Source: an uncultured Verrucomicrobiota bacterium
GTDB taxonomy: Bacteria > Verrucomicrobiota > Verrucomicrobiia > Limisphaerales > UBA9464
Direction: 5' to 3'
Length of the DNA stretch: 64,000 nt
Assembly: GCA_903922605.1 (NCBI GenBank)
Contig: CAIXUG010000052.1
Span: 166,959-230,958 of the forward strand
Within the stretch, counting starts at the first letter, position 1. Every line of letters starts with the position of its first letter. The position numbers and the translations under genes are program-made. Shown piece after piece: positions 52,743 through 59,833 of the stretch. The notes under the pieces were generated by a model, which saw only the letters and a program-made list of their open reading frames with translations, was not told the origin of the DNA and made no database searches.

Positions 52743-53813
52743 ATGCGCCCTGAATCGCTTCAGTTCCTCGAAACCCTCGTCAACACGCCCAGTCCCGTCG
52801 GCCATGAGACGCGGGGCCAGCGCGTCTGGCTCGACTACGCGGGGAAATTTGCCACCGAGACCTTCAGCGATGCCTATGGCAACTGCGTGGCCGTGGCCAA
52901 CAAGGGCGGTGCCCCGCGCATCATGCTGGCCGCCCATGCGGATGAGATCGCGATGTCGGTGAACTACGTCACCGACGATGGCTTCATCTACGTGCGCCGT
53001 TCCGGCGGCATCAATCCGGCGATCACGCGCGCCCAACGGGCGATCATCCACACGCGCGGCGGCCCGGTGCCGGGTGTTTTTGGCTCGGTCGCGCCGCATC
53101 TGACCAAGGGTGATGACGACGGGAAGCTGCCGAAGATCCACGACCTGTTCCTGGACATCGGCGTCAGCTCCAAGGCGGAGGTAATGAAGCTCGTCCGTAT
53201 AGGCGACCCAATCACCTTGAGCGACCGCTTTGAAATGCTGCGCGGCGATCTCGCGGTGGCCCGTGCCTTCGACAACCGCATCGGCACCTGGGCGGTGGCG
53301 GAAACGCTCCGGCTGCTGAAGGAGCACGGTGGCAAATACGCGGCGGAGGTCTGCGCCGTTTCCAACGTGCAGGAGGAGGTCGGCCTGCTCGGCGCGCGCC
53401 AGATCGCCTACTCCCTGAAGCCCGACATCGCATTGGTCGTGGATGTCACCCACGCGACGGATTACCCGACCATCGACAAGCGCCAGCACGGCGACATCAA
53501 ACTGGGGCAGGGGCCGGCGCTGACCCACGGCGGCTGCAACCACCCGGAAGTCGTCGAGCGCATCGAGAAGGTCGCTGCGAAAAAGAAGATTTCACTCCAG
53601 CACGAGGCCATGAGCGCCAGCAGCGGCACCGACACCGACGTGATCTTTTGGACGCGCGGCGGCATCGCCAGCGCCCTGATCAGCCTGCCGAACCGCTACA
53701 TGCACTCCCCGGTCGAAGTCGTCTCGCTCAAGGATCTCGAACAGATCCCCGTGTTGATGGCGGAGTTCGTCCTGAGCGTGAAAAAGGGCGAGCAGTTCAA
53801 GGTGAAGATTTGA
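52743..53813 (+). CDS. M42 family metallo-aminopeptidase
   Basis: M42 enzymes are dinuclear-metal aminopeptidases that form large tetrahedral assemblies. From ATG 52743 the protein has 356 residues. It reads LETLVNTPSPVGHE at the start, RIMLAAHADEIAMSV with the first metal His and Asp, ARAFDNRIGTWAVAE with a bridging Asp, VSNVQEEVGLLGAR with the catalytic and metal-binding Glu pair, VVDVTHATDYP, and the last metal His in NRYMHSPVEVV. The protein should be cytoplasmic and trim peptides. An intergenic hairpin separates it from the DUF1552 gene. An upstream in-frame start at 52707 is less likely. Confidence 0.93.
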   Translation: MRPESLQFLETLVNTPSPVGHETRGQRVWLDYAGKFATETFSDAYGNCVAVANKGGAPRIMLAAHADEIAMSVNYVTDDGFIYVRRSGGINPAITRAQRAIIHTRGGPVPGVFGSVAPHLTKGDDDGKLPKIHDLFLDIGVSSKAEVMKLVRIGDPITLSDRFEMLRGDLAVARAFDNRIGTWAVAETLRLLKEHGGKYAAEVCAVSNVQEEVGLLGARQIAYSLKPDIALVVDVTHATDYPTIDKRQHGDIKLGQGPALTHGGCNHPEVVERIEKVAAKKKISLQHEAMSASSGTDTDVIFWTRGGIASALISLPNRYMHSPVEVVSLKDLEQIPVLMAEFVLSVKKGEQFKVKI

Positions 53814-53827
53814 TCTGAAAATCCTTT

Positions 53828-53912
53828 AACCGCTGATCGACACTGATCTGCGCTGATAAATCTGGTTCAGCTGCAGTTTTGGATCAGTGCAAATTAGTGC
53901 GGATCAGCGGTT
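53828..53912. repeat. AACCGCTGATC/GATCAGCGGTT inverted repeat overlapping the folB 3' end
   Basis: AACCGCTGATC at 53828-53838 is mirrored by GATCAGCGGTT at 53902-53912, with further repeated ACTGATC/GATCAGT units between them. The right arm supplies the last codons of folB. Confidence 0.7.
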
Positions 53913-54256
53913 CGGTTCCGTTCCACCTTCACCGCGACGTGCCGCGTTTCGGGCAGAATGAACTTCTTCACTTCGACGCTGACGCTGGCTGGCTGGAACT
54001 CGGCGAGCACGAATTCCGCGATGTCCACCGCCAGCTTCTCAATGAGCTTCCAACTCCGGCCTTCGCCGAAGGCCAGCAACCGGCGGCTGACCCGGTAGTA
54101 GTCGATCGTCTTCGTCAGATCATCACCAGCCGCCGCTGCGGTGAAATCGCTGCGCAGCTCCACCGTGAGCAGCAGGCGCTGCGGTTGGGCGCGCTCCTCG
54201 TCGGGTACTCCGACGTGGTAGCTGACTTCGAGATCGGTGAGCGTGATCAAATCCAC
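53894..54256 (-). CDS. folB: Dihydroneopterin aldolase
   Basis: FolB converts 7,8-dihydroneopterin to 6-hydroxymethyl-dihydropterin in folate synthesis. The 120-residue protein is typical: MDLITLTDLEVSYHVGVPDEERAQPQ at the N-terminus, TIDYYRVSRRLLAF in the middle, KLIEKLAVDIAEFVLAEFQ with the substrate Glu region, and SVSVEVKKFILPETRHVAVKVER at the end. The last residues (RTADPH and the stop) are encoded by the right arm of an intergenic inverted repeat, so the natural C-terminus may have been changed. No other folate gene lies in the window. Confidence 0.9.
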   Translation of the reverse strand: MDLITLTDLEVSYHVGVPDEERAQPQRLLLTVELRSDFTAAAAGDDLTKTIDYYRVSRRLLAFGEGRSWKLIEKLAVDIAEFVLAEFQPASVSVEVKKFILPETRHVAVKVERNRTADPH

Positions 54257-54265
54257 AGGAAGAAA

Positions 54266-54372
54266 AGGATGAATTATGAAGTATGAATTATGAACAGGGA
54301 AGTCGGAGCAAGGACACCGAGGGCATGAATTGCGGATGCTTTGGTTTCATAATTCATGCTTCATACTTCTTA
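54266..54372. repeat. GGATGAATTATGAA-type inverted repeat overlapping the HAD-NUDIX 3' end
   Basis: GGATGAATTATGAAGTATGA on the left (54268) faces TTCATAATTCATGCTTCATA on the right (54347). It is the same family as 20601-20680. The right arm encodes the last residues and stop of the HAD-NUDIX gene. Confidence 0.7.
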
Positions 54373-55432
54373 CTTTCTCCAAAAGCACCCTCGTCGGTCC
54401 GTTCAGCTCCAGCGCGAAAGCTTCGTCCATCGTCACCCACTGCCATTCTTCGGCCTCGTCGTTGAGCTGCAACGGTGAGTCTCCGGTCACCCGGCAGGTG
54501 TAGTTGAGCAGAAGGAAATGCGCGTCCTTGTAAAACTCCGGCGGCTGGATCGCGTCCTGCACCATCACGAAGCGCACGTCGGTCACGTCGAGGCCGGTCT
54601 CCTCCTTCACCTCGCGGAGCAGCGCGTCCTCGTGGCGCTCGCCCCATTCGATCTTGCCGCCTGGAATGCCCCAGTGATGCGACCATTTGTGCGTGCGGAT
54701 CATCAGCACCTTGCCGGCGCCGTTAAAGACCAACGCCCCGACCGTGGCCAGCGGCCAGCGCTTGGCGGCGGGAATGAACGAGGCGGTCTTGACCACGGGT
54801 AGGCGACCGTCGTTGCGCTCCAGCACCGCGCGCAGCTCGCCCAGATGTTCGACGACCAGGTCCGGCTGCGCGGCCCGGAGCTGCGTCAGTGAATTGTAGC
54901 CCGTGAGCACCGCCACGCTGTGGATGCCGCCATGCCGGGCCGTCTCGATGTCGTGCTCCATGTCGCCGATGAACACCGTCTCCTCCGGAGCAAGCGCGTG
55001 GTCGGCCAGCAGTTCGGCGATCTTCGCCCGCTTGTCGGCGATGCCCGAGTAGGGCGTCTGGATGAATCCGCCCAGGGCGGTCGCCCGCGCCTGATGCGCG
55101 TAGGCGAGCGGATGCACCGTGCTCAGCAGAAAGGTCCGCAGTTCGCGCGCCGCGCAGAATTCCAGGAATTCGCGCGCGTGCGGCAGTGCAACGACCGATT
55201 CCTGACACGTCATGAACTTCGTCCGGAACCAGCCCTCCAGCTCGTCGAGCGGCACGTGGGGCACGAACTTGTCGTAGAAATCCCGGTAGGGCAGCCGGAA
55301 CTCCGCGCGAAATTCCTCCAGTGGGAGCGGCGGCACCCCCGCGCGCTCGAAGCAGTGGTTGCTGGCCTCCCACACGGCCGGCAGATCGTCCACCAGCGTG
55401 CCGGACCAGTCGAAGATGACGTTACGGATCAT
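54347..55432 (-). CDS. HAD-like hydrolase fused to a NUDIX hydrolase
   Basis: From ATG 55432 the protein has 361 residues in two enzyme domains. The HAD part (about 1-210) has motif I FDWSGTLVDD with Asp8 as nucleophile but Ser10 where the phosphatase general-acid Asp usually sits, a phosphoglycolate-phosphatase-like cap, motif II LLSTVHP, Lys134 in GIADKRAK and motif IV FIGDMEHDIETA. The NUDIX part (about 225-355) has a perfect box from Gly259 to Gly280 (GKIEWGE, REVKEETG). The pair suggests a house-cleaning enzyme for nucleotides or sugar phosphates, with pyrophosphate and phosphate bonds cut in sequence. The last residues (SMKHEL and stop) come from an intergenic repeat. Confidence 0.88.
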   Translation of the reverse strand: MIRNVIFDWSGTLVDDLPAVWEASNHCFERAGVPPLPLEEFRAEFRLPYRDFYDKFVPHVPLDELEGWFRTKFMTCQESVVALPHAREFLEFCAARELRTFLLSTVHPLAYAHQARATALGGFIQTPYSGIADKRAKIAELLADHALAPEETVFIGDMEHDIETARHGGIHSVAVLTGYNSLTQLRAAQPDLVVEHLGELRAVLERNDGRLPVVKTASFIPAAKRWPLATVGALVFNGAGKVLMIRTHKWSHHWGIPGGKIEWGERHEDALLREVKEETGLDVTDVRFVMVQDAIQPPEFYKDAHFLLLNYTCRVTGDSPLQLNDEAEEWQWVTMDEAFALELNGPTRVLLEKVRSMKHEL

Positions 55433-55586
55433 GCGCCCGGCGAAGTTAGGCTGGTCCGCCGCGAAGTCGAAGGGGGAATGCAGGATGAATGCGGCTATGG
55501 CGTTTTCAAAAATGCCATGGCGGTTGGGCGGGAGGTAAGTTGAACGATGACCGGGACAAAACGAAATCGGCCCAAGAAAGGACGGC

Positions 55587-55830
55587 TTCCATTGCCTCCC
55601 TTTGCCTCGCAGAAGCCGGGCACAGTGCCGTTGAAATTTCGCTAGCACCCGGCTTCAGCCGGGTGGGCAAGCGGACCCGCAACCCAACGGTTTCAACCGT
55701 TTGCTGGGCGGCGGCAGCCTCGCGGATAAGCCGTTAAAAACGGCTGGGCCAGAGGGGCGGACCGGACACCGGGCTAAAGCCCCGGTGCTAGTGAAATGAA
55801 GCCAAGGCACGGGAGGCAATGCCAGTGGGT
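55587..55830. repeat. Long composite inverted repeat (REP/BIME-like) in a gene-free stretch
   Basis: The gap 55433-55850 has no gene. GAAATTTCGCTAGCACC near 55635 mirrors GGTGCTAGTGAAATG near 55782. CCGGCTTCAGCCGG and CCGGGCTAAAGCCCCGG are internal hairpins, CAACGGTTTCAACCGTTT and AAGCCGTTAAAAACGGCT lie between, and CATTGCCTCCC near 55590 mirrors GGGAGGCAATG near 55811. The whole element can fold as one long imperfect palindrome. Confidence 0.7.
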
Positions 55831-55850
55831 TGGCCGGGTGCAGGGGAAGC

Positions 55851-56405
55851 TTATGTCTTCAGGGGCCGGCCCACGTTGATCCCGTGTTTCAGGCAGTACG
55901 CGCCATTCACCACGTATTTTTCGGCCCAATGCTTCAGGCCGGCGCGTTCTTCGGGAGTCAGGGGGCGCTTCACCACCGCCGGCGACCCGACCACGAGCGA
56001 GCCGGGGGGGATCTTCGTGCGGGGAGTGACGAGGGCATTCGCGCCGATGAGGCTCTGTTCGCCGATGACCGCACCGTCGAGCACGGTCGCCCCAATGCCC
56101 ACCAGGCATTCGTCGCCGATGGTGCAGGCATGGACGTTGGCCGAATGTCCGATCGTGACCCAGTTCCCGACGAGGCAGGGGTATTCGTCGGCAAGATGGA
56201 GCACCGCGTTGTCCTGCACGTTGGAATGATGGCCGACCACGATCCGGTTGATGTCCCCACGCAGCACCGCGCCATACCACACGCTGCTGTGGTCTCCGAG
56301 CGTCACATTGCCCAGCACCACGGCCGTCGAGGCAAGATAAACCTCACGACCAAGCACCGGCTGTTTGCGGAGATAAGTGTTGAGCTGCTGCGAGAGTGCA
56401 TCCAT
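55851..56405 (-). CDS. Gamma-class carbonic anhydrase family protein
   Basis: The 184-residue protein (ATG 56405) is a left-handed beta-helix hexapeptide-repeat enzyme of the gamma-CA/YrdA/PaaY group. It has VLGNVTLGDHSSVWYGAVLRGDINRIVVGHHSNVQDNAVLHLAD, then IGHSANVHACTIGDECLVGIGATVLDGAVIGEQSLIGANALV and PPGSLVVGSPAVVKRPLTPEE. The three metal histidines of the family are in DNAVLH and IGHSANVH. Members may hydrate CO2 or act as acyltransferases; the sequence does not decide. It stands between a palindromic repeat region and the divergent prmC. Confidence 0.92.
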   Translation of the reverse strand: MDALSQQLNTYLRKQPVLGREVYLASTAVVLGNVTLGDHSSVWYGAVLRGDINRIVVGHHSNVQDNAVLHLADEYPCLVGNWVTIGHSANVHACTIGDECLVGIGATVLDGAVIGEQSLIGANALVTPRTKIPPGSLVVGSPAVVKRPLTPEERAGLKHWAEKYVVNGAYCLKHGINVGRPLKT

Positions 56406-56482
56406 CGGCCCCAAATGTCGTACATCTGCCGCCTGTTATCCAGTCTTGGGAGGGGGCAGTCCCCACCGGCCCGCGGCAAATC

Positions 56483-56510
56483 TGATTACTGATCACTGAT
56501 TACTGATTAC
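56483..56510. repeat. TGATTACTGATCACTGATTAC-type repeat
   Basis: This stretch directly precedes prmC. It is the reverse complement in style of the repeat at 5065-5097. Confidence 0.55.
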
Positions 56511-56521
56511 TCTCGCCCCCC

Positions 56522-57397
56522 GTGACCATCCTCGAAGTCATCCGGCGCAGCACCGATTTCCTCACGGAACGAGGGGTCGAATCGCCGCGCCTGCAGGTCG
56601 AGCTGCTGCTTTCGCATGTGCTGAAGCTGCCGCGCCTGAAGCTGTACCTGCAGTTTGACCGTGTGCTGACCGGGCCGGAACTGGACCCCCTCCGTGAGCT
56701 GGTAAAACGCCGCGGCCAGCGGGAACCTCTCCAGCATATCATCGGTTCGGCCCCATTTCTGGACCATGAGCTGAAGGTCACGCGGGATGTGCTGGTTCCC
56801 CGGCCCGAGACGGAAGTGCTGGCGCAGCTCGCCATAGGAAAGCTGAAGGAACAAAAGGGGAGCGCGGGAACATCAGATGCTTTGCGCGTCCTCGATTTCG
56901 GCACCGGCTCCGGCTGCCTGGCCATCGCCGTTGCTGCCGGCTGCCCTGAAGTGGAGGTGGATGCGCTCGACAAATCTCCGGCCGCTCTTGCCATTGCGCG
57001 GGAGAACGCGGTGCTCAATCAGGTCGAAGCGCGCATCACTTTTCACGAGGGTGACGGATTCGCAGCGCTGGCGCAGGCGTCCCGGTTCGACCTGATCGTC
57101 ACCAACCCGCCCTACATTCCAACCGCGGAAATCGCCACGCTGGACCCCGAGGTGCGCGATTTCGATCCTCGGCTGGCGCTGGATGGTGGTATTGACGGGT
57201 TGGACTGCTACCGGATGCTCGCCGCTCAGGCCGGGGCGTGGCTGAAACCCGGCGGCTGGCTGCTCACAGAGCTGGGCGATGGGCAGGGGATGGCAGTGAA
57301 GCTGCTATTCGGCGCTCACGGTTGGCTGTGCGAAGGTGTCGAGAAAGACTTGAGCGGACGGGAGCGCGTTCTCATCGTGCGGCGTCCGCTGAATTAG
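56522..57397 (+). CDS. prmC: Peptide chain release factor N5-glutamine methyltransferase
   Basis: PrmC methylates the GGQ glutamine of release factors RF1 and RF2. The 291-residue protein starts at GTG. The helical N-terminal domain (ESPRLQVELLLSHVLKLPRLKLYLQFDR, GQREPLQHIIGSAPFLDHELKV) is followed by VPRPETEVL, the SAM-binding VLDFGTGSGCLAIAVA, and the catalytic LIVTNPPYIPTAEI (NPPY motif). LALDGGIDGLDCYRML follows near the C-terminus. It lies 48 bp before murA on the same strand and probably shares its transcript. No prfA gene is seen nearby, although prfA-prmC is a common pairing elsewhere. Confidence 0.95.
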   Translation: MTILEVIRRSTDFLTERGVESPRLQVELLLSHVLKLPRLKLYLQFDRVLTGPELDPLRELVKRRGQREPLQHIIGSAPFLDHELKVTRDVLVPRPETEVLAQLAIGKLKEQKGSAGTSDALRVLDFGTGSGCLAIAVAAGCPEVEVDALDKSPAALAIARENAVLNQVEARITFHEGDGFAALAQASRFDLIVTNPPYIPTAEIATLDPEVRDFDPRLALDGGIDGLDCYRMLAAQAGAWLKPGGWLLTELGDGQGMAVKLLFGAHGWLCEGVEKDLSGRERVLIVRRPLN

Positions 57398-57445
57398 GTG
57401 GGGTTGTCCCAGTTTTCCGATTCCGCACTCAGCGACCAACGATCA

Positions 57446-58708
57446 ATGGACAGTTTTCTCATCAAGGGCGGCGTGCCGCTCCACGGCGAAGTCACGATCA
57501 GCGGTTCCAAGAACGCTGTGCTGCCCCTCATGGCGGCGACGCTGCTCACGGCCGACACCTGCGTCATCCGCAACGTGCCTGACCTCAGCGACGTGCGGTT
57601 CATGGGCAAGATCCTCGAATCGCTCGGGGCCGAGGTGAAATTCGCCGACGGCACCGTGACGATCCGGGCCGCCAAGGTGAAGGGCTTCGGCGACTACGAG
57701 ATGATCCGCAAGATGCGCGGAAGCATCTGCATCCTGGGGCCCCTGCTGGCGCGGCTGCGGGAGGCGAGCGTGTCGCTGCCTGGCGGCTGCGTGATCGGCA
57801 CGCGCCCGATTGACCTCCACCTGAAGGGCCTCAAGGCGCTCGGCGCCAAGCTCGACATCGCCAACGGCTACATCAACGCCAAGACGAAGCGGCTCGTCGG
57901 CACGATGCTGTTCCTCGGCGGGCGCGCGGGTCCGACCGTGTTGGGCACGGCCAACATCATGATGGCCGCCACTCTGGCGGAGGGCGTCACGGTCATTGAA
58001 AGCGCGGCCTGCGAGCCCGAGGTCTGCGACGTCGCCAACTTCCTGGTGAGCATGGGCGCGAAGATCACCGGTATCGGCAGCCCGACGCTGACGATCACCG
58101 GTGTGGACCGCCTGCATGGCACCGATTACGAGGTGATTCCCGACCGCATTGAAGCCTGCACGTTCCTCTGCGCGGCGGCGGCAACGAAGGGCGAGGTGCT
58201 GGTGCATGGCGCGCGGCCCGAGCATTTCGCGGCGGTCCTCGACAAGCTGCGCGAGGCGGGCGTGAAGGTGGAGCCCAAGGCGGGGGCCTTGCTGGTGAAA
58301 TCGACCGCGCGGATCAAACCGACGGACGTCACGACGCTGCCCTACGCGGGTTTTCCGACGGATGTGCAGGCGCAGTTTATGGCGCTGATGTGCCGGGCGC
58401 CGGGCATCAGCGTCATCACCGAGCGCATCTTCGAGTCGCGCTTCATGCATGTGGCCGAGCTGGCGCGGCTGGGGGCGGAAATTTCCATCGAAGGGCCGAG
58501 CGCCATCGTGAAGGGCGGCCGGCCGCTGAGCGGCGCGCCGGTCATGGCGAGCGACCTGCGCGCGAGCGCCGCGCTGGTGATCGCGGGGCTCGCGGCCACT
58601 GGCACGACCCAGGTGCACCGCATCTATCATCTTGACCGGGGCTACGAACGGATGGAGGAAAAGCTCCGTAAGCTTGGTGCCCGGATCGAACGAGTGGAGG
58701 GAGAATGA
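57446..58708 (+). CDS. murA: UDP-N-acetylglucosamine 1-carboxyvinyltransferase
   Basis: MurA performs the first committed step of peptidoglycan synthesis. From ATG 57446 the protein has 420 residues, the usual length. It starts [30 protein letters not shown] (conserved Lys and Asn), has [16 protein letters not shown] and the catalytic loop [19 protein letters not shown] with Cys115. That is the fosfomycin-target cysteine and not the Asp found in naturally resistant Mur[19 protein letters not shown] and the C-terminal [20 protein letters not shown] complete the fold. The stop overlaps the start of the next small gene by 4 bp (ATGA). Confidence 0.97.
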   Translation: MDSFLIKGGVPLHGEVTISGSKNAVLPLMAATLLTADTCVIRNVPDLSDVRFMGKILESLGAEVKFADGTVTIRAAKVKGFGDYEMIRKMRGSICILGPLLARLREASVSLPGGCVIGTRPIDLHLKGLKALGAKLDIANGYINAKTKRLVGTMLFLGGRAGPTVLGTANIMMAATLAEGVTVIESAACEPEVCDVANFLVSMGAKITGIGSPTLTITGVDRLHGTDYEVIPDRIEACTFLCAAAATKGEVLVHGARPEHFAAVLDKLREAGVKVEPKAGALLVKSTARIKPTDVTTLPYAGFPTDVQAQFMALMCRAPGISVITERIFESRFMHVAELARLGAEISIEGPSAIVKGGRPLSGAPVMASDLRASAALVIAGLAATGTTQVHRIYHLDRGYERMEEKLRKLGARIERVEGE

Positions 58709-59106
58709 GCAAACTAATCGGAGTCCTGATCATCGTGGCCGGTTTCTGGGGTTTCTTCAAAATCCTCGGCGTCTATAACAAGACGAAGCTGGAGACCGAG
58801 GGTCCCCAAAAGGTCCAGCAGGTCGCCGCCCCCGCGGACGCCCTGCCGCCACTGGCGCCCGCCCAGGAAGCCTCGCTGGCGCAGGCCAAGGCCGGCGGCG
58901 CCGACGCCATGAAGGACTGGTTGGCGGCCAACCAGCCGTATCTCCGCGATCCCCGCAAGGCGGCGATCGAGCTGGACTACGCGCGACTGCTGGTGCGCTC
59001 CGACCCCGCCGGGGCCAAGCGGATCTACCAGGCGGTGAAGGCACGCACGCCGGCGGATTCGCCGGTGGCGGAGCAGCTGAAGAGCCTGGGCCGGCTGTTC
59101 GAATAA
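58705..59106 (+). CDS. Small membrane-anchored protein coupled to murA
   Basis: The 133-residue protein has one N-terminal membrane helix (LIGVLIIVAGFWGFFKILGVY, about 4-24), a Pro/Ala-rich linker and a helical C-terminal part (DPRKAAIELDYARLLVRSDPAGAKRIYQAVKAR), which has the look of a single TPR-like hairpin. I do not recognise a family. The ATGA overlap with murA makes translational coupling likely and hints at a cell-envelope role, but there is no direct evidence. Confidence 0.72.
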   Translation: MSKLIGVLIIVAGFWGFFKILGVYNKTKLETEGPQKVQQVAAPADALPPLAPAQEASLAQAKAGGADAMKDWLAANQPYLRDPRKAAIELDYARLLVRSDPAGAKRIYQAVKARTPADSPVAEQLKSLGRLFE

Positions 59107-59188
59107 CGGATAGCCGGATTTACGCGCAGTCTTCTGTTTCCAAAACCTCCCGGGTCGGCTAAGCCATGGCCATCCCGGCAAAGACGTT

Positions 59189-59662
59189 ATGGATATCGCG
59201 TTTAAGTGTCCCCATTGTCAGCAGGAGCTCGAGGTGGATCTCGGTGCCGCCGGCCAGCAGCTCAGCTGCCCAACCTGTTCCCGGCTGATCACCGTGCCCC
59301 AGCCTGATCCGGCCAATACCAAGGCCCCGCCGCCGCCCAGCGGACCGGCTCAGACCAAGGAGGCGAAGCACTTCTCCGTGCCGGTGACCGCCGGTCCCAG
59401 CGCGCCGCTGATCAAGAAATCGCAGGCCCTGCTTGACGTGGTCCCATCGAGCGGACCGCGCCAGTTGCACATCAAGACCATCCGGCACATCGACTGCAAG
59501 GAGGTTGGCCACGACAACTTCGACAAGATCGTCACCGATGCCCTGGGTAAGATTGGCGAGGAAGCCATTATCAGCATCAACACGATCAACTACAGCTACG
59601 TCGAGATGGGCACCCAGAAGCTGCTGAACGACTTCGGCGTACTGATCGTTTACAAGGCCTGA
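59189..59662 (+). CDS. Small zinc-ribbon protein with a conserved C-terminal domain
   Basis: The 157-residue protein begins with a zinc ribbon (FKCPHCQQELEVDLGAAGQQ then LSCPTCSRLITVP, about 6-38), a Pro/Thr/Lys-rich linker, and an 80-residue alpha/beta domain. That domain contains TIRHIDCKEVGHDNFDKIVT and AIISINTINYSYVEMGTQKLLNDFGVLIVY. I recall similar GTQKLL..(Y/F)GV(M/L)IVY domains in other Verrucomicrobia proteins of unknown function. The protein is probably cytoplasmic. It is on the same strand as the preceding small gene (82 bp gap). Confidence 0.72.
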   Translation: MDIAFKCPHCQQELEVDLGAAGQQLSCPTCSRLITVPQPDPANTKAPPPPSGPAQTKEAKHFSVPVTAGPSAPLIKKSQALLDVVPSSGPRQLHIKTIRHIDCKEVGHDNFDKIVTDALGKIGEEAIISINTINYSYVEMGTQKLLNDFGVLIVYKA

Positions 59663-59833
59663 CCTGAGCGCGGAACGGGGAACGCGGAGCGCGGAGCAGG
59701 GGGAAAGGGAGAAAAGTGGTAGGGGAGGAACCCATGACCTGCGGCCGTCCATTCGCAAATCGAAATTCGTAATTCAAAATTGGACAGGGGATTCCACCTT
59801 TGCGTTGTTGTCCCCTTGCCGTTTACTTCGGTC

